From Zeimonas sediminis (lineage in GTDB: Bacteria; Pseudomonadota; Gammaproteobacteria; Burkholderiales; Burkholderiaceae_E), in NCBI RefSeq assembly GCF_023721795.1, contig NZ_JAMQYE010000001.1, forward strand, positions 682,001 to 746,000: a DNA stretch of 64,000 bases. The letters run 5' to 3'. Both the position numbers and the translations under genes were made by a program. Positions 54,972 through 64,000 of the stretch are shown one piece after another; the first letter of the stretch is position 1; the number at the start of each line of letters is the position of its first letter. The notes beneath the pieces were generated by a model. The model did no database searches. It was not told where the DNA came from and worked only from the letters and a program-made list of their open reading frames with translations.

Positions 54972-55014
54972 GATGGATCCTCTTTCTGGATTTTTCGGTC
55001 GAATCTCAAACGAG

Positions 55015-55046
55015 GCGGCCCGGCCTGGAATCCCAGGCCGGGCCGC
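55015..55046 (-). terminator. Strong hairpin between leuD and leuB
   Basis: Perfect 14-bp stem GCGGCCCGGCCTGG / CCAGGCCGGGCCGC with a 4-base loop. On the minus strand it is followed by CTCGTTTGAGATT, only a short T-run. It lies 30 bp after leuD and 44 bp before leuB, so it may partly terminate or mark a processing site that separates leuCD from leuB-asd. Confidence 0.6.
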
Positions 55047-55075
55047 GTGAATCGCTCGCCTGCCGGCCCGGGATG

Positions 55076-55729
55076 TCAGCCGGCCAGCGCGTTCGCCAGC
55101 CACGGCTGCTCGCGCAGCCGTTTCGCCTCGAAGTCGCGGATCTCGTCGGCATGGCCCAGGGTGAGGCCGATCTCGTCGAGCCCCTCGAGCAGGCAGTGCT
55201 TGCGGAAGGCGTCCACTTCGAACGAGAACGCGCGGGAGCCGTCGACGGTGCGCACCTGCTGCGCCGGCAGGTCGACGACGAGCTCGAAGCCGTTGAAGGC
55301 ATTGACCTGGTCGAACAGCCAGTCGATCTCGCTCTCGGACAGCCGCACCGGCAGCAACCCGTTCTTGAAGCAGTTGTTGTAGAAGATGTCGGCGTACGAC
55401 GGGGCCACGACGACCCGGAAGCCGTAGTCCTCGAGCGCCCACGGCGCGTGCTCGCGCGAGGAACCGCAGCCGAAGTTCTTGCGAGCCAGCAGGATCGAAG
55501 CGCCCCTGTAGCGCGGCTGGTTCAGCGCGAAGTCGGGGTTGAGCGGCCGCTTCGAGTTGTCCATGCCCGGCTCGCCGCGATCGAGGTAGCGCCACTCGTC
55601 GAACAGGTTGGGACCGAACCCGGTCCGCTTGATGGACTTCAGGAACTGCTTCGGGATGATCGCGTCGGTGTCGACGTTGGCCCGGTCGAGCGGGGCCACG
55701 AGACCGCGGTGAACCGTGAGGCTGCGCAT
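55076..55729 (-). CDS. leuD: 3-isopropylmalate dehydratase small subunit
   Basis: 217 residues, swivel domain partner of LeuC. Typical parts are [20 protein letters not shown], the [14 protein letters not shown] loop and [17 protein letters not shown]. The ATG at 55729 is the family start; the longer open frame reads through the gap holding the entericidin gene. It is separated from leuC by that small lipoprotein gene. Confidence 0.97.
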   Translation of the reverse strand: MRSLTVHRGLVAPLDRANVDTDAIIPKQFLKSIKRTGFGPNLFDEWRYLDRGEPGMDNSKRPLNPDFALNQPRYRGASILLARKNFGCGSSREHAPWALEDYGFRVVVAPSYADIFYNNCFKNGLLPVRLSESEIDWLFDQVNAFNGFELVVDLPAQQVRTVDGSRAFSFEVDAFRKHCLLEGLDEIGLTLGHADEIRDFEAKRLREQPWLANALAG

Positions 55730-55772
55730 GGGATTCGTCTTGGTTGGGGCCGGCGCCGGGCCGGCCGTTCCG

Positions 55773-55907
55773 TCACTTCTTGGCGGCGCCCGAGATCGTC
55801 TCGCCGGCCTTCTCGATGTCCTTGCCCATGCCGGCAACCGTATTGCAGGCACTCAGGGAAACGCCGACGAAGGCTGCCAGCAGGATCAGGACCGATTTCC
55901 TCATCAT
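55773..55907 (-). CDS. Entericidin A/B family lipoprotein
   Basis: 44 residues ([18 protein letters not shown]..., then [18 protein letters not shown]). A lipoprotein signal peptide with lipobox LSAC puts the mature N-terminal Cys at residue 21, leaving a 24-residue amphipathic peptide ending GAAKK. This is the entericidin family (small membrane lipoproteins, in E. coli a toxin-antidote-like pair). Only one copy is present. It lies between leuC and leuD, a position I recall from other Burkholderiales. The second ATG (55904) is an equal start choice. Confidence 0.88.
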   Translation of the reverse strand: MMRKSVLILLAAFVGVSLSACNTVAGMGKDIEKAGETISGAAKK

Positions 55908-55922
55908 GTTTCGAACATCCAT

Positions 55923-57332
55923 TCAGATACGCCGCACGTCGACGAAATGCCCCTCGACCGCTGCGGCTGCCGCCATCGCGGGGCTCACGAGATGGGTCCG
56001 GCCGCCGGCGCCCTGCCGGCCCTCGAAGTTGCGGTTCGAAGTGGAGGCGCAGCGCTCGCCCGGCTCGAGCCGGTCGGCGTTCATGGCCAGGCACATCGAG
56101 CAACCCGGCTCGCGCCATTCGAAACCCGCGTCGCGGAAGATCCGGTCCAGGCCCTCGGCCTCGGCCTGCGCCTTCACCAGGCCGGAACCGGGCACGACCA
56201 TCGCAAGCTTGACGTTGGAAGCCCTGCGACGGCCGCGCACCACCGCGGCCGCCTGCCGCAGGTCCTCGATGCGCGAGTTGGTGCACGAGCCGATGAAGAC
56301 CTTGTCGACGCGGATCTCGGTGATCGGCGTGTTGGGCTTGAGCCCCATGTACTGCAGGGCCCGCTCCATACCCTCGCGGCGCACCGGGTCCTTCTCCTTG
56401 TCGGGGTCGGGCACGCGCTCGTCGACCGCCACGACCATCTCGGGCGAGGTGCCCCAGGTCACGTGCGGGCGAAGCTGCGACGCGTCGATGTCGACGACCA
56501 GGTCGAAGCGGGCGCCCGGATCGGAGCGCAGGTCGCGCCACAGGGCCACGGCCTTGTCCCAGTCGGGACCCGCCGGCGCCATCGGCCGGCCCTTCAGGTA
56601 GGCGAGCGTGACGTCGTCGACCGCGACCATGCCGGAACGGGCACCGGCCTCGATCGCCATGTTGCAGATCGTCATCCGCCCTTCCATCGAAAGCGAGCGG
56701 ATCGTGGAGCCGCCGAACTCGATCGCGTAGCCGGTGCCGCCCGCCGTGCCGATGCGGCCGATCACGGCCAGCACGACATCCTTGGCGCCGACGCCCTTCG
56801 GCAGCTGGCCTTCGACCTGGACCAGCATGTTCTTCATCTTCTTGGCGACCAGCGTCTGGGTGGCCAGGACGTGCTCGACCTCGGAGGTGCCGATGCCGAA
56901 GGCCAGGCAGGCGAAGGCGCCGTGCGTGCTGGTGTGCGAGTCGCCGCAGACGACCGTCATGCCCGGCAGCGTGGCGCCCTGCTCGGGGCCGATCACGTGC
57001 ACGATGCCCTGCCGGCGATCGTTGATGTCGAAGTAGGTGATGCCGAAGTCGCGCGCGTTGTCGTCGAGGGTTTCGACCTGCAGGCGCGAGATCGGGTCGT
57101 CGATGCCCCGCGAGCGGTCGGTGGTCGGCACGTTGTGGTCGACGACCGCCAGGTTGGCGGACACGCGCCAGGGCTTGCGGCCGGCGATCTTGAGCCCCTC
57201 GAAGGCCTGCGGGCTGGTCACCTCGTGCACGAGGTGACGATCGATGTAGATCAGCGCGGTGCCGTCGTCTTCCTGGCGGACGACGTGGGCATCCCAGAGC
57301 TTGTCGTAGAGCGTGCGGGGCGCGAGCGACAT
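55923..57332 (-). CDS. leuC: 3-isopropylmalate dehydratase large subunit
   Basis: 469 residues, aconitase family. Isomerises isopropylmalate. The 4Fe-4S cysteines lie in [14 protein letters not shown] and [13 protein letters not shown]; the [33 protein letters not shown] segment is typical. It is the first gene of the leuCD(entericidin)-leuB-asd run; the ATG at 57332 is weakly preceded by AGGTT. Confidence 0.98.
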   Translation of the reverse strand: MSLAPRTLYDKLWDAHVVRQEDDGTALIYIDRHLVHEVTSPQAFEGLKIAGRKPWRVSANLAVVDHNVPTTDRSRGIDDPISRLQVETLDDNARDFGITYFDINDRRQGIVHVIGPEQGATLPGMTVVCGDSHTSTHGAFACLAFGIGTSEVEHVLATQTLVAKKMKNMLVQVEGQLPKGVGAKDVVLAVIGRIGTAGGTGYAIEFGGSTIRSLSMEGRMTICNMAIEAGARSGMVAVDDVTLAYLKGRPMAPAGPDWDKAVALWRDLRSDPGARFDLVVDIDASQLRPHVTWGTSPEMVVAVDERVPDPDKEKDPVRREGMERALQYMGLKPNTPITEIRVDKVFIGSCTNSRIEDLRQAAAVVRGRRRASNVKLAMVVPGSGLVKAQAEAEGLDRIFRDAGFEWREPGCSMCLAMNADRLEPGERCASTSNRNFEGRQGAGGRTHLVSPAMAAAAAVEGHFVDVRRI

Positions 57333-57391
57333 GGAACCTGGACGAAGTGGGTGTGGCGGATCTGCCGGCGGACGCCCCTCGGGGAGCGCCC

Positions 57392-57413
57392 TCGACGGTG
57401 ACCGTCGATTATG
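57392..57413 (-). promoter_or_regulatory. Promoter -10 and overlapping palindrome upstream of leuC
   Basis: On the minus strand CATAAT (57413-57408) is followed at once by the perfect 17-base palindrome TCGACGGTGACCGTCGA (57392-57408), which would cover the RNA start, about 60-75 bp before the leuC ATG. It is a candidate operator. No convincing -35 is seen. Confidence 0.4.
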
Positions 57414-57459
57414 CCACGCGCTCGCAGGGGGACCGGACGCGCAGGCGCGGCGCCGGAAC

Positions 57460-57488
57460 GCGGCCCCCGGCGCGCCGCCGGGGGCCGC
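57460..57488 (-). terminator. GC hairpin after the M48 protease gene
   Basis: Perfect 11-bp stem GCGGCCCCCGG / CCGGGGGCCGC with a 7-base loop, directly after the stop of the M48 gene on the minus strand. No T-run follows, so termination efficiency is uncertain. Confidence 0.55.
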
Positions 57489-58319
57489 TCAGCGCTCGCG
57501 CCGGGCCTGCTCGTACAGCGGCATGACCCGCGCCGAGTAGACCTCGAGGTCGGCGATCCGGGTGTCGGCGGCGGGGTGGGTGCTGAGGAACTCCGGCACG
57601 CCGGAGCCCCCCCTGGCGGTCATCTTGCGCCAAAGCGAGATCGCCGCGCGCGGATCGTAGCCGGCGCGCGCCGCCAGCTCGACGCCGATCCGGTCGGCCT
57701 CGGTCTCGTGCAGCCGGCTGTTCGGCAGCCCGAAGAAGGTCTTGTAGAACAGGCCCCCGAGATCCATCGAGGCCTGACCGCCGCCGATCGCCATCACCGC
57801 CCCGCTCAGCAGCACCTGCGCGCCGAGCTGCTCCGAGGCCCGCTCGCGGGCGTGCTCGCGCAGCGCGTGCGCGATCTCGTGCCCGACGATCGCCGCGATC
57901 TCGTCGTCGTTCAGGCCCAGCTTGGTGATCAGGCCGGTGTACACGGCGATCTTCCCGCCCGGCATGCACCAGGCGTTCATCTCGTCGGAGCGGATCACGT
58001 TGACCTCCCAGTTCCAGCGGGTCGCCTCGGGGCGGAAGGCGCCGGCGGCCGGGATCAGGCGCCCGGCGATCGCGCGCACGCGCGCGGTCAGCGCCGGATC
58101 GGCGTTCAGCTTGCCTTGCTGGCGCTCCTTGGCCAGCGCCTCGCGATAGCTGAGCTCGGCCTGCTCGCGCAGCTGGGTCTCGGAAACCAGCGGCGACATC
58201 CGCTGGGTGCGCTCGATGCCGACCGCGCCGCCCGCCGTGGTCTGCACCGACTGACAGCCGACCAGCAGACCGGCGAGAGCAAGGCCTGCGACGGCCGTGC
58301 GCAGGATGGGCAGGGTCAT
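57489..58319 (-). CDS. M48 family lipoprotein metalloprotease
   Basis: 276 residues. A lipoprotein signal (LAGLLVGC, mature Cys about residue 20) anchors it to a membrane, probably the outer one. The M48 zinc motif is GHEIAHALREH, with the third ligand Glu in LHETEADRIGVELAARAGYDP. It is related to LoiP/BepA-type periplasmic proteases that clear misfolded envelope proteins; the TPR part of BepA is absent. Its ATG overlaps the MFS gene stop (ATGA). Confidence 0.92.
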   Translation of the reverse strand: MTLPILRTAVAGLALAGLLVGCQSVQTTAGGAVGIERTQRMSPLVSETQLREQAELSYREALAKERQQGKLNADPALTARVRAIAGRLIPAAGAFRPEATRWNWEVNVIRSDEMNAWCMPGGKIAVYTGLITKLGLNDDEIAAIVGHEIAHALREHARERASEQLGAQVLLSGAVMAIGGGQASMDLGGLFYKTFFGLPNSRLHETEADRIGVELAARAGYDPRAAISLWRKMTARGGSGVPEFLSTHPAADTRIADLEVYSARVMPLYEQARRER

Positions 58320-59554
58320 CGTTCGTCCTCCGCTCGAGCCACGATTGTCGCCGATCCCGGCGCCTGCCGTTCGAGCGTGCCGCCGAGCGCCAGCCAGCCG
58401 AGCGCCGCGGCGAAGCCGGCCACGACGAAGGTCGCCCCGGGGGAGACGGCCGTCCAGACCCAGCTCGCGACGAGCACGCCGGCCGAGCCGCCCAGCCCGT
58501 AGCCGATCGTCACGTACAGCGCCTGCGCGCGGGCCTGCTGCGCGGGCTCGAACCACCGTTGCAGCGTGGCGATCGTGGCGCTGTGGTGGATGCCGAAGGT
58601 GACCGCATGGGCGAGCTGGGCGAGCAGGATCGCCGGCAGCCAGCCGGCCGACAGGCCGATCGCCACGAAGCGAAGCGCCGCCACCGCCAGGCTCGCACGC
58701 AGCAACCGCATCGCGCCGAAGCGCTGGAACAGGCCGCGCTGCAGCCAGAACACGCCGATCTCGGCCAGCACGCCGATCGCCCACACCAGGCCGATCGCGG
58801 TCTTGCTGTAGCCCTGCTCGGCCAGGTACAGCGAGAAGAAGGCGTAGAGCGCGGCGTGCGCGAACAGCATCAGGAAGGCCGATGCGAAGAAGGCCCTGAC
58901 CCTCGGCTCGGCCAGCCGCTGCCCGATCGACACGGCCGGCCGGACCCGCGCCTCGGCCCCGGCGCTCGGCAGCGACAACGCGACGACCGTGAGCAGGGCC
59001 AGCAGCGCCGCGACCCACCAGGGCAGGCCGCCGACCCCGTAGCGGTCGAGCACCGGCCCGATGCCGACGACGCCGACGATGAAGCCGATCGATCCCCAGA
59101 CGCGCAGGCGGCCGTAGCGCCCGGTGTCGCCGCCGGCGGCCCGCATCGCCATCGTTTCGGCGATCGGCATCTGGGCCGACGTGAAGAAGAACAGCGCCGC
59201 CAGCACCGCGAACAGCAATCCGAAGCGCAGGCCCGGCGCGGCGGCCAGCGCCTCGCCGCCCGGCCAGCCGCTCCAGCCCGACAGGGCCAGCGCGAGCGCC
59301 GACGCGCAGGCCAGCGCCGAGCTCGCGCGCAGCAGTCCGGTCCCCTGCCCGCCCCGGTCGGCCAGCCAGCCCCAGAACGGCGGCCCGACGATCCTGAGCG
59401 CCTGCGGCACCGCCATCAGCAGGCCGATCTGGGCGATCGTGAGCCCGATGCCCGCCAGGTACAGGCCCAGGTAGGGCGAGAACAGCCCCACGTAGGCGAA
59501 GTAGGCGAAATACAGGCCGCCGATGCCGGCGGCGGGGCTGGCGCCGCGCTGCAA
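58316..59554 (-). CDS. MFS transporter, MFS_1-like (HcaT/PPP-like)
   Basis: 412 residues with about 12 hydrophobic helices. The start GIGGLYFAYFAYVGLFSPYLGLYLAGIGLTIAQIGLLMAVPQ and the following loop RIVGPPFWGWLADR resemble the HcaT (3-phenylpropionate-like) branch of the major facilitator superfamily. The substrate is unknown. The only start before the first helix is TTG 59554, with no strong ribosome-binding site. It lies 42 bp after aroC and is translationally coupled to the M48 protease. Confidence 0.86.
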   Translation of the reverse strand: MQRGASPAAGIGGLYFAYFAYVGLFSPYLGLYLAGIGLTIAQIGLLMAVPQALRIVGPPFWGWLADRGGQGTGLLRASSALACASALALALSGWSGWPGGEALAAAPGLRFGLLFAVLAALFFFTSAQMPIAETMAMRAAGGDTGRYGRLRVWGSIGFIVGVVGIGPVLDRYGVGGLPWWVAALLALLTVVALSLPSAGAEARVRPAVSIGQRLAEPRVRAFFASAFLMLFAHAALYAFFSLYLAEQGYSKTAIGLVWAIGVLAEIGVFWLQRGLFQRFGAMRLLRASLAVAALRFVAIGLSAGWLPAILLAQLAHAVTFGIHHSATIATLQRWFEPAQQARAQALYVTIGYGLGGSAGVLVASWVWTAVSPGATFVVAGFAAALGWLALGGTLERQAPGSATIVARAEDER

Positions 59555-59596
59555 GGATGCCGCCCGGGAACGGATGACCGAGGCTCGGGCCCGCGG

Positions 59597-60703
59597 TCAG
59601 CGCCGGGGATCGGGGCCGGCGATGCGCGGCGTGGCCACCGCGACCCCGGCGTTCTGCGCCCGGTCGCGCAGTGCGTGGTCGATCAGCACCAGGGCCAGCA
59701 TCGCCTCGGCGATCGGCGTGGCGCGGATGCCCACGCAGGGGTCGTGCCGGCCCAGCGTCTGCACCTCGGTGGCCTGCCCGTCGACGTCGATCGAGCGGCG
59801 CGGGGTCCGGATGCTCGACGTCGGCTTGATCGCGATCGACACGCGGATCGGCTGGCCGGTGGAAATGCCGCCCAGCACGCCGCCGGCGTGGTTGCTCAGG
59901 AAGCCTTCGGGCGTCAGCTCGTCGCCGTGCTCGCTGCCGCGCTGCGCGACCGAGGCGAAGCCGTCGCCGATCTCGACGCCCTTCACCGCGTTGATCCCCA
60001 TCATCGCGTGCGCGATGTCGGCGTCGAGCTTGTCGAAGAGCGGCGCGCCCAGCCCGACCGGCACGTTCTCGGCCACCACCTCGATCCGCGCGCCGACCGA
60101 GTCGCCGTCGCGGCGCAGTTCGTCCATGTAGGCCTCGAGCCTGGGGACGATCTCCGCATCGGGCGCGAAGAACGGGTTCTCGGGAACGTGCTTCCAGTCG
60201 GTGAACGGGATCGCGATCGGCCCGAGCTGCGACATGTAGCCGCGAACGACCGTGCCGAAGCGCTCGGCCAGCCACTTGCGCGCGATCGCGGCCGCGGCCA
60301 CGACCGGGGCGGTCAGCCGGGCCGAGGAGCGGCCGCCGCCGCGCGGGTCGCGGATGCCGTACTTGTGCCAGTAGGTGTAGTCGGCGTGCCCCGGGCGGAA
60401 GGTCCGCGCGATGTTGCCGTAGTCCTTGCTGCGGGCGTCCTGGTTGCGGATCAGCAGCGAGATCGGCGTGCCGGTGGTCCGGCCCTCGAACACGCCCGAC
60501 AGGATCTCGACCCGGTCGGGCTCCTGGCGCTGGGTCACGTGCCGCGAGGTGCCCGGCCGCCGGCGGTCGAGCTCGACCTGGATGTCGGCCTCGGAAAGCG
60601 GCAAGCCGGGCGGGCAGCCGTCGACGATGCAGCCGATCGCCGGGCCATGCGACTCGCCGAAGGTGGTCACGCGGAAGAGATGGCCGAAGGTGTTGCCTGA
60701 CAT
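59597..60703 (-). CDS. aroC: Chorismate synthase
   Basis: 368 residues. Makes chorismate from EPSP, with reduced FMN. Typical segments: [30 protein letters not shown] at the N-terminus, [29 protein letters not shown], and the late [16 protein letters not shown]. It lies 82 bp after gltX on the same strand. Confidence 0.98.
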   Translation of the reverse strand: MSGNTFGHLFRVTTFGESHGPAIGCIVDGCPPGLPLSEADIQVELDRRRPGTSRHVTQRQEPDRVEILSGVFEGRTTGTPISLLIRNQDARSKDYGNIARTFRPGHADYTYWHKYGIRDPRGGGRSSARLTAPVVAAAAIARKWLAERFGTVVRGYMSQLGPIAIPFTDWKHVPENPFFAPDAEIVPRLEAYMDELRRDGDSVGARIEVVAENVPVGLGAPLFDKLDADIAHAMMGINAVKGVEIGDGFASVAQRGSEHGDELTPEGFLSNHAGGVLGGISTGQPIRVSIAIKPTSSIRTPRRSIDVDGQATEVQTLGRHDPCVGIRATPIAEAMLALVLIDHALRDRAQNAGVAVATPRIAGPDPRR

Positions 60704-60785
60704 GGCGATCGGAACCTCGAAATGTTTGCGGGTCGGACGGCGCGTGGCTCCATGCCCCGCGGCGCCCTCCGGGAACCGGGCGGCC

Positions 60786-62198
60786 TCAGCCCGGCCAGCG
60801 CGCCAGCCGCGCCAGCACCCAGGCCCTCGGCATCGCCGCCAGCATCGCGTCGACCGACGGGGTCTGGGTCACGCCGAAGACGAGCAGGCGCACCGGAATC
60901 GCCAGTTGCGGCATCTTCAGGCCCTGCGCGGCCAGCGTTTCCTTGAGCGCCGCCGCGATGCCCGCGGCCGTCCAGTCGCCCTGCTCCAGGGCCGCGAGCC
61001 GCGCCGCGAAGCCGGCGACCGCCTCGCGAGCCGCGCCGCCCAGGTGCTTGTCGCGATCGGCCTGCGCGATCGCGTTCGGATCGTGCTCGCCGTAGAACAT
61101 GTGCGCGAGGTCGGCAAGCTCGTTCAGGGTCTGGGCGCGTTCCTTCAGCAGGCCGCAGACGACCCCAAGGTCGGGCCCGTCGGCCGGCACCGCCACCCCG
61201 GCGCGCTCCAGCCGCGCCGCGACCCGCTTCGCGAGGTCGGCGTCGTCGGCCTGCTTCAGGTAGTGGTTGTTCAGCCAGCGCAGCTTGTCGAAGTCGAAGC
61301 GCGACGGCGAGCGGCTGACGTGCTGGCCGTCGAACCACCGCACGAACTGCTCGCGCGAGAAGATCTCGTCGTCGCCGTGGCTCCAGCCGAGCCGCGCCAG
61401 GTAGTTGACGACCGCATCGGGCAGGTAGCCGTCCTCGTCGTACTGCATCACCGAGACCGCGCCGTGGCGCTTGGACAGCTTCTGGCCGTCCGGGCCGTGG
61501 ATCATCGGCAGGTGGCCGTACTCGGGCACCGGCGCGCCGAGCGCGCGCAGGATGTTGATCTGGCGCGGCGTGTTGTTGACGTGGTCGTCGCCGCGGATCA
61601 CGTGGGTGATCCGCATGTCCCAGTCGTCGACGACCACGCAGAAATTGTAGGTCGGCGTGCCGTCCGAGCGCGCGATGATCAGGTCGTCGAGCTCGGCGTT
61701 GTCGAATGCGATCGGGCCCTTGACCAGGTCGTTCCAGGCGGTGCCGCCGTCCAGCGGATTGCGGAAACGCACGACCGGCTTCACGCCCTCGGGCGGCGCC
61801 GGCAGCGTCTTGCCCGGCTCGGGGCGCCAGCGGCCGTCGTAGCGAGGCTTCATGCCGAGCGCCTCCTGCTCGGCGCGCATCGCCTCGAGCTCCTCCTTCG
61901 TGCACCAGCAGTGATAGGCGGTGCCCTCGACCAGCATCTTCGCGATGACTTCGCGATAGCGGTCCATCCGCCGCATCTGGTAAAACGGGCCCTCGTCGGG
62001 GTCGAGCCCAAGCCAGCGCATGCCGTCCAGGATCGCCTGCGTGGCCTCGGGCGTGGATCGCTCGACGTCGGTGTCCTCGATGCGCAGCACGAAGGTGCCG
62101 CCGTGGTGGCGGGCATAGGCCCAGGCGAACAGCGCCGTGCGCGCGCCGCCGATGTGCAGGAAACCGGTGGGACTGGGAGCGAATCGGGTGCGAACCAT
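60786..62198 (-). CDS. gltX: Glutamate--tRNA ligase
   Basis: 470 residues, class I synthetase. HIGH-type motif in [17 protein letters not shown] at the N-terminus and KMSKS-type [11 protein letters not shown] near residue 240, as in bacterial GluRS. The C-terminal anticodon-binding domain is complete. Its ATG overlaps the ATG of the divergent transporter gene within CCATGC. Confidence 0.98.
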   Translation of the reverse strand: MVRTRFAPSPTGFLHIGGARTALFAWAYARHHGGTFVLRIEDTDVERSTPEATQAILDGMRWLGLDPDEGPFYQMRRMDRYREVIAKMLVEGTAYHCWCTKEELEAMRAEQEALGMKPRYDGRWRPEPGKTLPAPPEGVKPVVRFRNPLDGGTAWNDLVKGPIAFDNAELDDLIIARSDGTPTYNFCVVVDDWDMRITHVIRGDDHVNNTPRQINILRALGAPVPEYGHLPMIHGPDGQKLSKRHGAVSVMQYDEDGYLPDAVVNYLARLGWSHGDDEIFSREQFVRWFDGQHVSRSPSRFDFDKLRWLNNHYLKQADDADLAKRVAARLERAGVAVPADGPDLGVVCGLLKERAQTLNELADLAHMFYGEHDPNAIAQADRDKHLGGAAREAVAGFAARLAALEQGDWTAAGIAAALKETLAAQGLKMPQLAIPVRLLVFGVTQTPSVDAMLAAMPRAWVLARLARWPG

Positions 62199-63231
62199 GC
62201 CGCGGACGTCCGGGGAAAAGGATCGATTTTACGCGAGCGATGCCGGCGACGGCCCGCCGCCGCGGGCCGGGCACGAGACCGCGAGCGCCCACCTGGTCGT
62301 GCGCGTGCTGCGGGCCCGGCCGGAGGACACCGTCGGCCACGCCCGGGCCCGCCTCGCCGAGGGCGACCTCAGCGTCGACTCCGCCGAGGCGGTCTGGCTG
62401 CTCGACGAGCATCGCAGGCTGGTCGGGGCGGTGCCGATGCCCAGGCTGCTGGCCGCCCCGCCGGATCAGACCCTGGCGCAAATCGCGATCGCGCCGGTGC
62501 CGGCCGTCGCGCTCGGCACCGACCAGGAGCACATCGCCTCGCTGGCGCTGCACCAGGGCCTGACCTCGGTGCCGGTGCTCGACGCGCGCGGCCACTTCGC
62601 CGGGGTCGTGCCGCCGCAGGCGCTGCTCGAGGTGCTGCGCCGCGAGCACGTCGAGGACCTGCACCGGTTCGCGGGCATCGGGCCCGAGGACGCGAGGGCC
62701 CGCGAGGCGATCGAGGCGCCGCCGACCCGACGCGCGCGGGACCGACTTCCCTGGCTGCTGGTCGGGCTCTTCGGCAGCATGATCGCCACCTTCATCGTCG
62801 CGGGTTTCGAGGAGGCGCTCCAGTCGAAGGTCGCGATCGCCTTCTTCGTTCCGGGCATCGTCTACCTGGCCGACGCGGTCGGCACGCAGAGCGAGGCGAT
62901 CGCGGTGCGCGGCCTCTCGCTGAGCCGGCTGCCGCTGCGCCGCCTGCTCGCCGGCGAGCTGCGAACCGGGCTGCTGATCGGCGTCACGCTGGCGCTGCTC
63001 GCGCTGGCGCCGATCTGGTGGTGGTTCGGCGACGCCCAGCTCGCGCTCGCGGTCGCGATCGCCTTGCTGGCGGCCAGCGCATGCGCCACCACGATCGGCT
63101 TCGCCCTGCCCTGGCTGCTCGCCCGCTCCGGCCGGGATCCGGCCTTCGGCAGCGGCCCGATCGCCACGATCGTCCAGGACCTGCTGAGCCTGCTGATCTA
63201 CTTCTGGACCGTGCGGGCCCTGCTGTTGTGA
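62197..63231 (+). CDS. MgtE-type divalent cation transporter (short form)
   Basis: 344 residues from ATG 62197, or 310 from GTG 62299. A CBS-like region (about residues 35-170: [15 protein letters not shown]...[17 protein letters not shown]) precedes a membrane domain of about five helices with the MgtE signature [25 protein letters not shown] and [26 protein letters not shown]. It should carry Mg2+ or a related ion. The usual N-terminal MgtE superhelical domain is missing, so it is shorter than MgtE proper (about 450). No clear ribosome-binding site is seen at 62197. Confidence 0.85.
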   Translation: MPRTSGEKDRFYASDAGDGPPPRAGHETASAHLVVRVLRARPEDTVGHARARLAEGDLSVDSAEAVWLLDEHRRLVGAVPMPRLLAAPPDQTLAQIAIAPVPAVALGTDQEHIASLALHQGLTSVPVLDARGHFAGVVPPQALLEVLRREHVEDLHRFAGIGPEDARAREAIEAPPTRRARDRLPWLLVGLFGSMIATFIVAGFEEALQSKVAIAFFVPGIVYLADAVGTQSEAIAVRGLSLSRLPLRRLLAGELRTGLLIGVTLALLALAPIWWWFGDAQLALAVAIALLAASACATTIGFALPWLLARSGRDPAFGSGPIATIVQDLLSLLIYFWTVRALLL

Positions 63232-63261
63232 GGCTGCGGGAAGCGGACGAATCAGGCCGGT

Positions 63262-63291
63262 TTGACCCGGTCGCTGCGCTTTGATTAGAAT
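63262..63291 (+). promoter_or_regulatory. Promoter of the tRNA-Val gene
   Basis: -35 TTGACC (63262-63267) and -10 TAGAAT (63286-63291) with an 18-bp spacer, 15 bp before the tRNA. This is one of the best sigma-70 matches in the window. Confidence 0.75.
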
Positions 63292-63305
63292 CTCGCCTCT
63301 CTATC

Positions 63306-63380
63306 GGGCGGCTAGCTCAGCGGTAGAGCACTGCCTTCACACGGCAGGGGTCACAGGTTCGAACCCTGTGCCGCCCACCA
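63306..63380 (+). tRNA. tRNA-Val (anticodon CAC)
   Basis: 75 nt including an encoded CCA (63378-63380). Acceptor stem GGGCGGC/GCCGCCC, anticodon stem CTGCC/GGCAG around loop TTCACAC, giving anticodon CAC at 63338-63340, and a T arm with GTTCGAA. All stems pair fully. It reads GUG codons, which are frequent in this GC-rich genome. Confidence 0.97.
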
Positions 63381-63396
63381 GAATCCCCCAGCGCGT

Positions 63397-63999
63397 CTAA
63401 TGCGACCGGTCCGCGGCGCTGCCGCGGGTGCGCAGCTCGCGGTGCACCGCATCGGCGGCCTGCTGCATCAGCCCCATCAGGGCACGGTGAGCAGTCTTCG
63501 ATATCTGTTCGCCAGGGCTTCCCGACAGGAAGTAGGTCTCGCCCTGCACGCTGCCGGACTCGAAGTCCCGTTCCCAGATCGTCTTGCCGCTGGCGTCCGA
63601 CAGGCTGACCGACAGGGTCATTTCCACGATCGGTGTGACCGCGAAGCCGAGATTCCGGATCTGGTTGTACTGGTAATCGAACGCCGCGACGCGCGGCCGG
63701 ACGACGGCCGCGTAACCGGCCTGCCCCGCCGCCGATTCCACGAGCGCCACCCCGTCCGCAAACACCTCGCGGAAGGCCGTGGTGGCCGCCTCGCGGGTGA
63801 TCAGGCCGATCGGCATGGTGAGGGTCGTCCCGCCGCCGGTGAAGCTGGTCGGGTTACCGCTGAAGCTTTCTTCCTGCGCGGCCTTCGACATCTCGATGGC
63901 GCCCCTGCCCGGCACCTTGGCGTCGTAGACCCGCGGAGCGTACTGGAAGTAGGCAGGGTTGAGCCCGGACTCGAAGGCGCAGCCCGCCAGGGTGAACGC
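63397..63999 (-). CDS. Putative lipoprotein (5' truncated by window)
   Basis: The frame is open to the edge of the window; the visible N-terminal part reads FTLAGCAFESGLNPAYFQYAPR, a lipobox (LAGC) with the mature Cys near 63982. About 195 residues follow, ending RELRTRGSAADRSH. No catalytic motif is visible. The alternating pattern VEMTLSVSLSDASGKTIWERDF suggests a beta-rich envelope protein, perhaps like YajG, but I cannot assign a family. The GTG at 63915 would miss the lipobox, so it is not the start. Confidence 0.75.
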   Translation of the reverse strand, partial: AFTLAGCAFESGLNPAYFQYAPRVYDAKVPGRGAIEMSKAAQEESFSGNPTSFTGGGTTLTMPIGLITREAATTAFREVFADGVALVESAAGQAGYAAVVRPRVAAFDYQYNQIRNLGFAVTPIVEMTLSVSLSDASGKTIWERDFESGSVQGETYFLSGSPGEQISKTAHRALMGLMQQAADAVHRELRTRGSAADRSH

Positions 64000-64000
64000 G

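Noticed and set aside
63306-63380. tRNA-Val as a genomic-island attachment site
   Set aside because: No integrase and no repeat of the tRNA 3' end is seen in the window.

Overview
The window is a very GC-rich chromosomal segment (about 70% by eye) from a betaproteobacterium, most likely Burkholderiales. This rests on synteny that I recognise: leuC, entericidin, leuD, leuB, asd, fimV, truA, trpF, trpB, trpA, accD, folC, SPOR protein, cvpA, purF and metZ in one direction; pyrG-kdsA-eno-ftsB; and a lexA-imuA-imuB operon. Protein sequences agree with this. I cannot name the genus. Nearly all DNA is coding, genes often overlap by ATGA or GTGA, and I see no phage, insertion sequence or CRISPR array.

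Layout. 1-2455 holds the 3' part of a PAS-GAF-GGDEF-EAL protein. 2446-6916 is a minus-strand operon (alpha/beta hydrolase, PHP phosphatase, yciO-type protein, M50 protease, trpS). 6955-11257 is a plus-strand group (acyl-CoA synthetase, YdjM-like membrane protein, gamma carbonic anhydrase, hslO). 11355-16795 runs on the minus strand: a degenerate histidine-kinase-like protein, pyrG, kdsA, a DUF1330 protein, eno, ftsB. 16890-18252 is scoAB, followed by a 206-bp element with 33-bp inverted ends. 18479-24189 carries a thioesterase, a DUF3422 protein, a P450, an SDR and ETF-quinone oxidoreductase. 24325-27809 holds a glycine-rich RRM protein and the SOS operon lexA-imuA-imuB. 27870-32240 has a DksA-like protein and a ugpBAE-ugpQ transport operon without ugpC. 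32424-36696 has an EamA transporter and dnaE2 with its own LexA box. 36815-39969 has a GGDEF protein and maeB. 40089-57332 is the large amino-acid, purine and lipid biosynthesis block. 57489-62198 has an M48 lipoprotein protease, an MFS transporter, aroC and gltX. The window ends with an MgtE-type transporter, tRNA-Val(CAC) and the start of a lipoprotein gene.

How the genes fit together. lexA, imuA, imuB and dnaE2 make the SOS mutasome; its two transcription units lie 5.7 kb apart and carry exactly reverse-complementary LexA boxes. ETF-QO, scoAB and the acyl-CoA synthetase suggest fatty-acid or keto-acid catabolism. The ugp genes import and cleave glycerophosphodiesters. The block from leuC to metZ covers leucine, aspartate-family, tryptophan, malonyl-CoA, folate, purine and methionine synthesis. 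No wholly new system is evident. The best leads are the degenerate kinase-like gene ahead of pyrG, the inverted-repeat element at 18264-18469, two apparent CTG start codons (ugpA, folC), the split mutasome, and structured leaders and hairpins in several intergenic gaps.
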